Part shown: in pieces, positions 24,651 to 38,051 of the stretch | Position numbering within the stretch: position 1 is the first letter of the stretch | Layout of the letters: every line of letters starts with the position of its first letter | Source: Actinomadura montaniterrae | Lineage (GTDB): Bacteria > Actinomycetota > Actinomycetes > Streptosporangiales > Streptosporangiaceae | Length of the DNA: 64,000 bases | NCBI RefSeq assembly: GCF_008923365.1 | Contig: NZ_WBMR01000006.1 | Span: forward strand, 47,434-111,433 | Reading direction: 5' to 3' | Made by a program: the position numbers and the translations under genes | Notes under the pieces: model-generated | Databases searched by the model: none | What the model was told of the DNA's origin: nothing | Seen by the model: the letters and a program-made list of their open reading frames with translations, nothing else

Positions 24651-26120
24651 ATGACAGGGGAACGATCATGGGGGAGCCGCCCGCCCGGCGGGCCCGGCCT
24701 CGCGGACCCGCGCCGCCTGCTCGCCGAGGAGCACGCCGATCCGGAGGCGGTCGAGGAGGCCCGGCGGCGCAAGGAGTCCGCGCTGCTGGACTTCGGGGTC
24801 GGCGAGAGCGCGGTGGCGTCGTGGCTGTACGCCAAGTGCCACCACCACGTCCCGACCACCGCGATCGCCACGGCCGCCGTCATGGCGACCGGCGACGGCG
24901 CCTGCGCCCTGCTCTACAACCCGTCCTTCTTCCTCGACCTGGACCCGGACGGCGTCAAGTTCGTGCTCTTCCACGAGGCGCGGCACCTCATGCACCGGCA
25001 CCTCCACGTGGAGGAGGAGCTGCGCACCGATCCGGTGTTCGCGCTGGCCGCCGAGGTGGCCATCAACCACGTCGCCCTGCGCCGGCTGAACCGGACGTCC
25101 CTCCCCACGGTCCCGGTACGGCCGCCGGACGGCGGCGAGCCCGTCAAGGGGCTCCGGGAACCGGTCGGCATCGACCCGGACCAGGTCTACCGGCGGTACC
25201 GCGACGACCTGGAGCGGCAGGGCCTGGCCCCGCTGCCGTACGACGAGTTCATCCGCACCGACCTCACGGTCTACGGCGAGCTGCGCCGCATGAAGTCCCT
25301 GCTCGACAAGCCCGTCACCGCGTACTGCGTGCACCTGCGCGCGGGGCCGGCGGGCGACGGCTCCGGCGGCGTCCCGCTCGATCCGGAGACCGTGGAGCGG
25401 CTGGGCGGCGAGGTGCTCGGCGAGGTGATGCGGGCCGCGCTGCGGGGCGCGCCGCGGGCCCGGTCGGAGCTGCTCGACCTGGCCGGCCGCACGCTCGACG
25501 GCGGGGAGCGGCTGGAGCGGATGTGGGGCCTGCTCGGCCTGGACAAGCTGCGCGGCGCCACGCCGAGGACCCGCCGGGTCGACTGGTGGCAGCGGTGGCT
25601 CACCGACGTGCTCGCCTCGAAGCTCGACGAGAGCGAGCGGCTGGTCTACCCGAAGAAGCACGGGGCGGTGCTGCTGGCGCTCGGCCACGACCCGATGCTG
25701 GCGCGGCGCGGACCCGAGCGGAAGAAGGTCGTGCTCATCGCGTTCGACACGTCCGGGTCGATGCCCGACTCGGTGGTGGAGTGGCTGACGACGCTGGTCG
25801 GGCGGACCGACGGCGTCGAGAGCCACTGGCTCGCGTTCGACGGCGTCGTGACCCCGTTCGTGCCCGGCGAACGGGTCCGCGGGGGCGGCGGCACCGACTT
25901 CCAGAACGTCGTCGACTACGCCGAGGGGCGCCTCGAGATCGACGGGAAGGCGCTCGATGCGGAACCCGACGCGATCATCATGGTGACCGACGGGTACGCG
26001 CCGCCCGTCACGCCCGCCGACCCCGGCCGGTGGATCTGGCTGATCACCGACGGCGGCGACGACTGGCCGGACCGGCACCACCCCCCGATGGCGTGCCACC
26101 GCGTCGCGCCCGGACGATGA
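24651..26120 (+). CDS. metallopeptidase / vWA-like protein (DUF2201 family)
   Basis: A 489-residue protein with two parts. The N-terminal putative metallopeptidase domain carries HEARH at residues 108-112 (an HExxH zinc motif) in KFVLFHEARHLMHRH, followed by AAEVAINHVALRRL. The C-terminal vWA-like domain begins KKVVLIAFDTSGSMPDSVVEWL with the MIDAS motif DTSGS at 366-370, then RGGGGTDFQNVVDY and IIMVTDGYAPP. This matches the DUF2201_N/DUF2201 architecture. The ATG at 24651 has no clear ribosome site; leaderless translation is possible. Its stop overlaps the ATG of the AAA protein, so they are made together. In vWA/MoxR-like pairs the vWA protein delivers targets to, or is remodelled by, the ATPase. 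The target here is unknown. Confidence 0.88.
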   Translation: MTGERSWGSRPPGGPGLADPRRLLAEEHADPEAVEEARRRKESALLDFGVGESAVASWLYAKCHHHVPTTAIATAAVMATGDGACALLYNPSFFLDLDPDGVKFVLFHEARHLMHRHLHVEEELRTDPVFALAAEVAINHVALRRLNRTSLPTVPVRPPDGGEPVKGLREPVGIDPDQVYRRYRDDLERQGLAPLPYDEFIRTDLTVYGELRRMKSLLDKPVTAYCVHLRAGPAGDGSGGVPLDPETVERLGGEVLGEVMRAALRGAPRARSELLDLAGRTLDGGERLERMWGLLGLDKLRGATPRTRRVDWWQRWLTDVLASKLDESERLVYPKKHGAVLLALGHDPMLARRGPERKKVVLIAFDTSGSMPDSVVEWLTTLVGRTDGVESHWLAFDGVVTPFVPGERVRGGGGTDFQNVVDYAEGRLEIDGKALDAEPDAIIMVTDGYAPPVTPADPGRWIWLITDGGDDWPDRHHPPMACHRVAPGR

Positions 26121-28003
26121 CCGAGGAGAGGGAACCGACCGTGCCCGTCGCGCAGACCCCCGGAGCGCACCGGAGATGGAAGCCCACCGCGACCTACCCC
26201 GACCCGCCCGGCGACGGCCCCGCCGCGGGGCTGGAGACGTTCATCGACGCGATGATCGAGACGGGCCAGACCGGGCAGATCTTCGGCGAGCACGGCATCG
26301 GCAAGACCTCGACGTTCGTGTCGTACGTCCCGGAGCGGTTCCCCGGCACCGCACTGGTGGTCCTGCCCGCCGCCAACCTCGCCCCGGACGACCTGCTGGT
26401 GAACGCGCCGGTGCGGGACGAGCGGGCCGGTGAGCTGGTCCTGCGCCAGCTCATCATGCGGCAGCTCGTCCCGGGCGGGCGGTTCGTCCTGCTCATCGAC
26501 GACTCGCTGCAGGCGGGGAGCACGGTCCAGTCGCAGCTCATGCAGATCGCCTGCAACTGGACGCTCGGCGAGCACGACCTGCGCGCGCTCGGCTGCGTCG
26601 GGGTGTTCCTCACCGACAACGAGTCGCTCGCCGAGACGAGCGTCCGCCGGTCCGACCCGGCGATCCTCGACCGGATGGTGACGATCCGGCTGACCGCGAA
26701 CGACACCGCGTGGCGGCGGGCGCTCGCCGAGCGGTTCCCCGACTGGGACCTGCGCGGCGTCTTCCGGCGGTGGGCCGCGCTCGGCCCGCACCTGCGGCGG
26801 CTGCTCTCGCCGCGCACGCTGCAGCACGTCCTCGACTGCGCCCGCGCCGGGTTCCCGCTGGCCTGGGGGCTGCCGCTGCAGAACGGCCGGCGGCTGGCGC
26901 TGGCGGAGGAGGGCAAGGACGGCGCGCCGGGACGCGACCGCACCGAGGAGATCCTCGCCGGCATCGCGGCGGACGTCGGCGCCGCGAACCCGGCGACCGT
27001 CGCCGACCCCGTCCGCCGGATCCTGCGCGCCGCGATGGCGCACCGCTGGGCCGTCCTGCTGCAGGGCCCGCCCGGCTGCGGCAAGACGGAGATCACCAAG
27101 CAGATCGCCCGGGAGGAGACGGGCCGCGACCCCGTCTACTTCTCCCTGCCGGTGACCAGCGTCGAGGACCTGTGCGTGCCGGTGCCGACGCCGGACGGGG
27201 CGCTGGAGGCGATGCTCGCCCGCTCGCTGCTCGGCCCGGAGCCGAAGGTGCTGGTGTGGGACGAGTACAACCGGCCGAAGGACAAGGCGGCGTTCGCCCG
27301 GCTGATGGAGATCACCCAGGAGTGGACGCTCGCCGGGCGGCCGATCCCGAACCTGCGGGCGCAGGTGGCGCTGCAGAACCCGCCCTACCACCTCGGCCGC
27401 AAGATGCTGGTCGCCGCGAACAACGTGGCGCAGGCCAGCCGTTTCACGATCAGCTACGAGGTGCGCCCCGAGGACATCCCGGCCAACGAGTGGCTGATCT
27501 CGACGTACGGCGCGACGGCCGAGACCGTCCTGGAGTGGTGGAAGAACGACATCGACGACGAGGGCCGGGACTGGGTCACCAAGCGCACCCTGGAGCGGCT
27601 GATCAAGCTGCACGAGGTCGGGATGCCGCTGCGGCCGGCCCTGATGTACCTGGGCGACGGCGAGTACGCGCCGGTGCCGCTGTCGGCGCTGGAGGCGCGG
27701 CTCGCCGACCGGCCGCTCATCGGGCTCGCCGAGATCGCCGCGAACCTCGCCGGGTGGGAGGCGCGGCTGGCGGCCGCGGCGGAGGAGTCCGAGGAGGGCA
27801 CCAACGACACCGACCTGGTCCACCAGGTGTTCTCCAACGCGGAGGTGTCCCAGCTGGAGCGGCATCTCGACGTGGTGGCGCGGCTGCTGCCGCACCTGCC
27901 GCCGAAGCTCCGCGCCACCTACCTGGTGGGGCAGACCCCGGAGCGGCAGGGGTTCTGGATGAGCGCCCTCGCCCGGATGGCCGAGCTGTCCACGGCCGGC
28001 TGA
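26117..28003 (+). CDS. double-module AAA ATPase (MoxR/dynein-like) partner of the vWA protein
   Basis: A 628-residue ATPase starting at the ATGA overlap. The first module has Walker A GEHGIGKT (57-64) and Walker B FVLLIDDS (about 123-130). The second has GPPGCGKT (317-324), VLVWDEYNRPKDKAAFARLMEI (from 378) and sensor-1 MLVAANNV (430-437). A helical C-terminal region follows (to 628). The second module is the typical MoxR/AAA_5 kind; the first is divergent but keeps its key residues. Two tandem modules in one chain are unlike ordinary single-module MoxR proteins. Its translation-coupled partner is the metallopeptidase/vWA protein, suggesting an ATP-driven remodelling machine. The cellular process is not known. 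Confidence 0.88.
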   Translation: MTEEREPTVPVAQTPGAHRRWKPTATYPDPPGDGPAAGLETFIDAMIETGQTGQIFGEHGIGKTSTFVSYVPERFPGTALVVLPAANLAPDDLLVNAPVRDERAGELVLRQLIMRQLVPGGRFVLLIDDSLQAGSTVQSQLMQIACNWTLGEHDLRALGCVGVFLTDNESLAETSVRRSDPAILDRMVTIRLTANDTAWRRALAERFPDWDLRGVFRRWAALGPHLRRLLSPRTLQHVLDCARAGFPLAWGLPLQNGRRLALAEEGKDGAPGRDRTEEILAGIAADVGAANPATVADPVRRILRAAMAHRWAVLLQGPPGCGKTEITKQIAREETGRDPVYFSLPVTSVEDLCVPVPTPDGALEAMLARSLLGPEPKVLVWDEYNRPKDKAAFARLMEITQEWTLAGRPIPNLRAQVALQNPPYHLGRKMLVAANNVAQASRFTISYEVRPEDIPANEWLISTYGATAETVLEWWKNDIDDEGRDWVTKRTLERLIKLHEVGMPLRPALMYLGDGEYAPVPLSALEARLADRPLIGLAEIAANLAGWEARLAAAAEESEEGTNDTDLVHQVFSNAEVSQLERHLDVVARLLPHLPPKLRATYLVGQTPERQGFWMSALARMAELSTAG

Positions 28004-28054
28004 CCGGGCGGCCATCCGGGCGGCCGCCCGGGCGGGGCGCCGGACGGCGCGCGC
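28004..28054. terminator. possible bidirectional terminator between convergent genes
   Basis: A perfect 16-bp palindrome CCGGGCGG/CCGCCCGG lies at 28016-28031, and another CCGGGCGG at 28004-28011. It separates the AAA ATPase and the oxygenase gene, which converge here. No T-tract, as is common in high-GC genomes. Confidence 0.4.
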
Positions 28055-29944
28055 CTAGGCGGGCACGGCCTCCTCCTCCTCTTCCTCCTCGTCGTCCCAG
28101 TCCTCGTCTTCCTCGTCGTCGTAGTCGTCCTCCCAGTCCTCGGGGAGGTCCTCCTCGTCGAACGGGCGGATCATCGGGACGGACACGGTCGACTGCTCGT
28201 GGCCGACGGTCCAGGTGTTGCGGAAGAAGTCGAACTTGAGGTGGTAGCAGTCGCCGTCCTCCGCGAACAGGATCGGCGGGACGAGGACGTGCACGGCCTC
28301 CAGGGTGGCGGCGGTGGCGACGTAGCTGTCGGCCGAGGGCATGGGAGGGCCGCCGAAACAGGAGGCGAAGGCCACCGGCGTCAGCGCCTCCTTCCCGAGC
28401 ACGTGGATCCGGTCGCCCTCGACGACGAACAGGTCCGGGTCGAGGAGGACGTCCTCGCCGAGCAGCAGGATCGGCGCGGGCCCGATGTCGGCCCTCGCGC
28501 TCTCCTGCGCCCGCGCGTAGTGCTCGATGATCTCGGCGTTGCGCGAGGTGTCGAAGGTGGCGCCGAGGTCGCCGGCGCAGAGCGGGCAGGCGCAGTCGGG
28601 CAGGTCGTCGGTCTCGGGCTCCTCCGGCTCGGGGAACAGCGCGGACTTGTCGAACGGCACGACCGGCGACTCGCCGCGCTCCCCGCGCCCGCGGGCGAGG
28701 AGGCCCGGGATCCAGTCCGTGCCGTCGGCCTCGATGACCTCCGTCTCGCACAGGGTGCGGTACGCGGAGTCGCCGACCTTGCAGTTGAAGTAGTCCAGGA
28801 GCGTGATCGCGGCGCACTCGGCCGGGGAGAGCCCGTCCTTGGGGAACCAGTAGTCGTAGCCGTTCGCGACGTACTCGACGCCGCGGAACCGCTTGCGGAC
28901 GAACGGCTCGGGCCCGGACGCTGAGGGGGACAGGCCGTTCCAGTGCGCGGCGGCGACCCGGTTGTAGTAGTCGTCGGCGTGCCGGGCGAGCTCGGGGGCG
29001 AAGACGCTCTCGCCCGTCCAGTAGGTGGCCTTGCCGAACAGCGCGCCGATCTCCGGGTCGTGGTCGAGGCCCGCGCCGCTGAAGATCAGCTCGGTGCGCA
29101 GGAAGACCTTCCGGCCGTCGCGGTAGGGCCGGCCCTCGTGCTCGTACCGCTGGTCGAAGATCACGCAGGTGAACGGCTCGATCGCGGTGAGCGCGCCGCT
29201 GCCCGCGAGGTCGAGGGCCGGGTCGCCCTCGCCGCCGGTGAGGTACAGCAGGACGGTGTAGCGGGAGACGTGGTTCCGCGCGGCGTCGTAGTACGGCGTG
29301 TCGAGATGGGAGTGGAAGTTCGCGTCGCCGGGCTCGAAGCGGTTGCCGCGGAAGACGGGGTTCACGTGCGCGAAGCCGTCGAGCGCCGCGTCCGGCAGCG
29401 CGTCGCGGACGGCGGCGCCCAGCGCGCCGGCGAGCAGGGCCGAGTGGAAGACGAAGCGGTCGCCGCCGCGCGACGAGGCGTTGAGCGGGGGGACGTAGAG
29501 GTCCAGCGCGTCGAGGCCTTCGAGGGCGGACCGGGCGGCGGCGGGGAGCCGGAGCGAGAACGCGTGGGCGCCTTCGGCGAACTCCTCGCGGCCGGTGAGC
29601 TCCAGGTCGAGCGGGACGTCCGCGAAGAGGCGGTCGAGCGGGAGGATGTTCTCGAACGTCCGGTACGACAGCTCGCGGGGGTCGGCGAAGACGGCGGCGA
29701 GGTCGGGCATGGCCGCGACGGGCCGGGCGAACAGGTCGCGCACCCCGGCGTCGAGGCGTTCGGCGTCGACGAAGCGGACCTGCTTGAACCGGGCCGTCGG
29801 GTGCCAGCAGACCGCGAGCCCGTCGACGGTCGCGGCGGGATCGGCGCCGGTCGCGTCGACCTCCGCGCGGTAGGCGTCGATCTCCTCGGCGGGGGCGCGG
29901 CCGGCCGACAGGGCGAAGAACCGGTCGCGGAGTTCGAGGCTCAT
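28055..29944 (-). CDS. 2OG-Fe(II) oxygenase-domain protein with acidic C-terminal tail, function unknown
   Basis: A 629-residue protein from the ATG at 29944, which overlaps the stop of the upstream LRR gene (ATGA). Residues about 90-290 form a prolyl-4-hydroxylase-like double-stranded beta-helix: iron ligands H213-x-D215 in FHSHLDTPYYD, the distal H269 in QRYEHEG and the 2-oxoglutarate Arg283 in VFLRTELIF. Residues about 300-420 resemble no domain I know. A cysteine cluster C451-x-C453-x2-C456 (DCACPLCAGDLG) could bind zinc. Residues 596-625 are almost entirely Asp/Glu. It has no signal peptide. The large unknown C-terminal half and the pairing with an LRR protein suggest protein or peptide modification rather than small-molecule catabolism; this is inference. 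Confidence 0.75.
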   Translation of the reverse strand: MSLELRDRFFALSAGRAPAEEIDAYRAEVDATGADPAATVDGLAVCWHPTARFKQVRFVDAERLDAGVRDLFARPVAAMPDLAAVFADPRELSYRTFENILPLDRLFADVPLDLELTGREEFAEGAHAFSLRLPAAARSALEGLDALDLYVPPLNASSRGGDRFVFHSALLAGALGAAVRDALPDAALDGFAHVNPVFRGNRFEPGDANFHSHLDTPYYDAARNHVSRYTVLLYLTGGEGDPALDLAGSGALTAIEPFTCVIFDQRYEHEGRPYRDGRKVFLRTELIFSGAGLDHDPEIGALFGKATYWTGESVFAPELARHADDYYNRVAAAHWNGLSPSASGPEPFVRKRFRGVEYVANGYDYWFPKDGLSPAECAAITLLDYFNCKVGDSAYRTLCETEVIEADGTDWIPGLLARGRGERGESPVVPFDKSALFPEPEEPETDDLPDCACPLCAGDLGATFDTSRNAEIIEHYARAQESARADIGPAPILLLGEDVLLDPDLFVVEGDRIHVLGKEALTPVAFASCFGGPPMPSADSYVATAATLEAVHVLVPPILFAEDGDCYHLKFDFFRNTWTVGHEQSTVSVPMIRPFDEEDLPEDWEDDYDDEEDEDWDDEEEEEEEAVPA

Positions 29945-30858
29945 GCGTTCCTCCAGAGGACGCGCAGGGCGGGCGGGAGCTGGGGGGCGCGTGCGAGTGC
30001 GGCCGCGCCGTCGTCGCCGACGTCGTCGCGGTGCAGGGACAGCCGGGTGAGGGAGCCGATGAAGGGCGCCGCGAGCAGGGCCCGCGCCCCCTCCGCGTCG
30101 ATGTCGTTGTAGCGCAGGTCGAGCTCGGTCAGGTTCTCGAACCGGTGCAGGGCGCGCACGCCCTTCTCGCTGATCAGGTTCTTCTGGAGGCGGACGCGGC
30201 GCACGCACCGGAAGGCGGGGGAGTCCGCGAGCGCCGCCAGGCCGTCGTCCCCGATGCGGCAGTACCGCAGGTCGAGCGACTCCAGCCGGCCGCCGGCCCC
30301 GGCGGTCCGGACGTCGGCGGCGCCGGCGTGCAGGTACGCCGAGACGGCGACGGCCCTGGCCCCGAGCGCGCCGATGCGCAGGTACGCCAGGTCGAGTTCG
30401 GTGAGCCGGGCGAGGTCGAGGGTCGCGAGCGCGCCGGTGTCGATGGAGTCGGACGGGTCGTCGGTCTCCTCCTCCCGGTAGTCGTCGTCCTGGCCGCTCG
30501 CCGGCCGGATCCGCAGCCCGGTGACGAACGGTTCCCGCAGGGCCCGCCCGATCAGCGCGGGCGCGCCGTCGGACCACTGGACGGCGACCTTCGCCGGGAA
30601 CCCGTACCGGCGCGCGAGGACGGTCACGCCCTCCGGAAGGGAGGCGTCCCAGCTCCGCCGGTGCCGCCGCGTGAGGTTGACGATCGTGCGCTGCACGGCG
30701 TCGCGGTCGGCGGCCCGCAGGTGCGGGCGGCGCATCTCCAGGCGGATGATCCGGCCGCGGGCGTCGCCCTGCTCCTGGAGCCGGTCGCTGTAGGCGGCCC
30801 ACAGGGCGAGGTCGCCGGGTTCCTCGCGGAGCCGCTGCTCGAGGTCCGCCGTCTTCAT
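29941..30858 (-). CDS. leucine-rich-repeat protein with TIGR02996-type N-terminal domain
   Basis: I take the ATG at 30858 (305 residues, MKTADLEQRLREEPGDLAL); the frame is open to 31068, but those residues lack coding character. The N-terminus LEQRLREEPGDLALWAAYSDRLQEQGDARGRIIRLEM matches the short TIGR02996 repeat-companion domain, common in myxobacteria and planctomycetes and uncommon in actinomycetes. The rest contains ribonuclease-inhibitor-like leucine-rich repeats (LTELDLAYLRIGALGARA; LESLDLRYCRIGDDGLAALA; LTELDLRYNDIDAEGARAL; LTRLSLHRDDVGDDGAAAL). It is a binding scaffold rather than an enzyme and is translationally coupled to the 2OG oxygenase gene. Confidence 0.8.
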   Translation of the reverse strand: MKTADLEQRLREEPGDLALWAAYSDRLQEQGDARGRIIRLEMRRPHLRAADRDAVQRTIVNLTRRHRRSWDASLPEGVTVLARRYGFPAKVAVQWSDGAPALIGRALREPFVTGLRIRPASGQDDDYREEETDDPSDSIDTGALATLDLARLTELDLAYLRIGALGARAVAVSAYLHAGAADVRTAGAGGRLESLDLRYCRIGDDGLAALADSPAFRCVRRVRLQKNLISEKGVRALHRFENLTELDLRYNDIDAEGARALLAAPFIGSLTRLSLHRDDVGDDGAAALARAPQLPPALRVLWRNA

Positions 30859-31094
30859 CACGTCGGGCCGCCGCGCCGCGGCCGGCCGGCCGCTGAAGTG
30901 ATCATGCCGCCCCACCCTAGGGGAGCCCGCCGACACTCGGCGGCGGTCCGGGTTTTTGCAGGTTTCCCACAACTCGGGCCGCGCAGCCTGCGATGTCAGC
31001 GACATGGAGCTACCGGCGGGTAACCGGAAGGGTGGGCACAGCCGAGAGCCGTCGTTCCCGGCGGACATCGTGGTCTACAGGAGGGCTCGGTCGG

Positions 31095-36587
<5,493 letters not shown>

Positions 36588-36595
36588 GGCGGGCC

Positions 36596-36614
36596 CGGCG
36601 GGGACGCCCCGCCG
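36596..36614 (+). terminator. GC-rich hairpin after the carboxylase gene
   Basis: A perfect 8-bp stem CGGCGGGG/CCCCGCCG with an ACG loop, starting 9 bp after the carboxylase stop codon. No T-tract. Likely intrinsic terminator of the monocistronic carboxylase transcript. Confidence 0.55.
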
Positions 36615-36616
36615 AG

Positions 36617-36641
36617 GCTTGCTCCCTGGTCAGCGGGGTAC
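36617..36641 (+). promoter_or_regulatory. SigB-like stress promoter of the repeat protein gene
   Basis: GCTT (36617-36620), a 15-bp spacer and GGGTAC (36636-36641) fit the actinobacterial SigB-family consensus GNNT-N14-16-GGGTAY. It follows the carboxylase terminator hairpin and lies about 98 bp before the ATG at 36739, so it would drive only the small repeat protein. Confidence 0.5.
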
Positions 36642-36738
36642 CAGCTGGAATGTGCCCGGCGCGCGTGCCGGAGGGCGGAAGCCCGCGGTGCGCGCGCGGG
36701 CACGGCCTGGACGGACGCCGGCTACGGGGGAGCGCGCA

Positions 36739-37137
36739 ATGGGCAAGGGTTCCGGCAGGAAGGACGCCGAGGCGGACGTGGCGCGCCGCGTCAAGCGCGT
36801 CGGCACCGGCGCGAGCGACGAGCGCGGAACGCTCGGCAACGGCACGCGGACCGGCGGCGCCCGCAAGGACGTCGAGCGGCGCGTCAAGCACATGGGGACC
36901 GGCGGGCGCGAGGACGCCGGCGACGTGGCGCCGGACACGGGCCCGCGCATCAAGGACGCCCAGGCGGACGTGCGGCGCCGCGTCAAGCAGGTCGGGACGG
37001 GCTCGACCGCGGACGCCGGGACGCTCCGGACGGGCGCGGCGCCCGGCACCGACGGGGCCCGCAAGGACGTCGAGCGGCGCGTCCGCCGGATCGGGACCGG
37101 CGCGTCCGGCACCGCCGGCGAGGCTGTGAAGGCCTAG
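36739..37137 (+). CDS. small basic four-repeat protein, KD-x(2-5)-V-RRV(K/R)-x2-GTG
   Basis: A 132-residue protein with no recognised family. Four copies of a motif of roughly 15-17 residues dominate it: KDAEADVARRVKRVGTG, KDVERRVKHMGTG, KDAQADVRRRVKQVGTG, KDVERRVRRIGTG. Long (1,3) and short (2,4) versions alternate, pointing to duplication of a two-repeat unit. Linkers are Gly/Thr/Ala/Asp-rich. There are no Cys, Trp, Phe or Tyr residues, and no signal or membrane segment. The composition resembles stress proteins that are disordered until they bind something (hydrophilic, charged, aromatic-free). A SigB-like promoter upstream supports a general stress role. The ATG has GGGGGAG about 7 bp upstream. 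Confidence 0.75.
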   Translation: MGKGSGRKDAEADVARRVKRVGTGASDERGTLGNGTRTGGARKDVERRVKHMGTGGREDAGDVAPDTGPRIKDAQADVRRRVKQVGTGSTADAGTLRTGAAPGTDGARKDVERRVRRIGTGASGTAGEAVKA

Positions 37138-37171
37138 CACCCCGCTCAGGCCCGCTGTTCGGGCCCGCCGC

Positions 37172-37825
37172 TCAGGCCCGCCGGATCGCGGCGAGCCAGG
37201 CGGCGACGCCCTCCCCGCCGAAGTTCGTCACCAGCCGCTCCGGGGTGATCGACTCGACCTCCCAGCCGTGCGTCCGGTCGAAGGACCGCCGGAGCTCGTC
37301 CCGGGTGACGCGCCGCGGACCCCAGTCGCCGGGCTCGGCGTCGCTGAAGCAGAGCAGGAAGAGGCGGCCGCCGGACGCGGTCACGGCGGCGAGGCTCTCG
37401 ACGTACTCGCCGCGCTCGCCGTCGTCGAAGGTGTGGAACAGGCCGCAGTCGAGGACCGTCTCGAACGTGCGGCCGAGGCGGGCGAGCTGGAACGCGTCGG
37501 CGAGCGCGAACTCCGCGTCGAGGCCGCGGTCCCGCGCCTTCTCGCGGGCCATTGCCAGCGCCGTCCCGGCGACGTCGACCCCGAGGACCCGCGCTCCCGC
37601 CGCGGCGATCCGGAGCGCGTTCTCGCCGGTGCCGCAGCCCGCGTCGAGGACCGGGCCGGTGAAGGCGCCCTCGTCGGCGAGGCGCTCCACCGCGGGTTGC
37701 GGCCGGCCCGCGTCCCACGGCGCCGGCTCCTCGCCCTGGTAGGACTCGTCCCATTGCAGCCCGGTCATCCGCTCGTGGCTGGTCGCCCGGCGCCCGCCGT
37801 ACCCGTCGCCCGTCCGCTCGGACAT
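37172..37825 (-). CDS. class I SAM-dependent methyltransferase
   Basis: A 217-residue enzyme from the ATG at 37825 (GGGAGG 7 bp upstream); the longer frame to 37867 has no ribosome site. SAM motifs: VLDAGCGTGENALRIAAAGARVLGVDVAGTALAMA, then ADAFQLARLGRTFETVLDCGLFHTF, the last phrase being typical of small-molecule thiol/halide-type methyltransferases of the Methyltransf_25/TPMT-like group. The substrate is unknown. It stands alone, tail to tail with the repeat-protein gene (34 bp gap) and divergent from a histidine kinase. Confidence 0.88.
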   Translation of the reverse strand: MSERTGDGYGGRRATSHERMTGLQWDESYQGEEPAPWDAGRPQPAVERLADEGAFTGPVLDAGCGTGENALRIAAAGARVLGVDVAGTALAMAREKARDRGLDAEFALADAFQLARLGRTFETVLDCGLFHTFDDGERGEYVESLAAVTASGGRLFLLCFSDAEPGDWGPRRVTRDELRRSFDRTHGWEVESITPERLVTNFGGEGVAAWLAAIRRA

Positions 37826-37956
37826 TCCGCGCCTCCCTGCACCGATGCCGGCACGCCTTCCCCGCATCGTCGCACGCGCACCCCGCGGATCCGCCGCGAA
37901 CGGGGAGGGCCCGCCCCGGAACCGGCCGGGTTTCCCGGTTCCTGCCGGAGGCGTTA

Positions 37957-37974
37957 CGCCGCCTTTGCGGCGTG
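37957..37974. promoter_or_regulatory. hairpin/dyad ACGCCGC-CTTT-GCGGCGT in a divergent promoter region
   Basis: A perfect 7-bp inverted repeat with a 4-base loop between the divergent methyltransferase (start 37825) and histidine kinase (start 38052). It could be an operator or an RNA hairpin in the kinase leader; sequence alone does not decide. Confidence 0.35.
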
Positions 37975-38051
37975 CCGACCAAGGGCCGCGCGACGGTGCC
38001 GCCTAATAGGGGAAGGGGAAGGGCAGGCGGCGACCGGGGGGTGACGGCAGG

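Noticed and set aside
28055..30802. Extension of the oxygenase gene to 30802, which would fuse it with a 290-residue N-terminus
   Set aside because: The extra part is Arg/Pro-rich and lies over the LRR gene in another frame. An ATG in an ATGA overlap at 29944 is the natural start.
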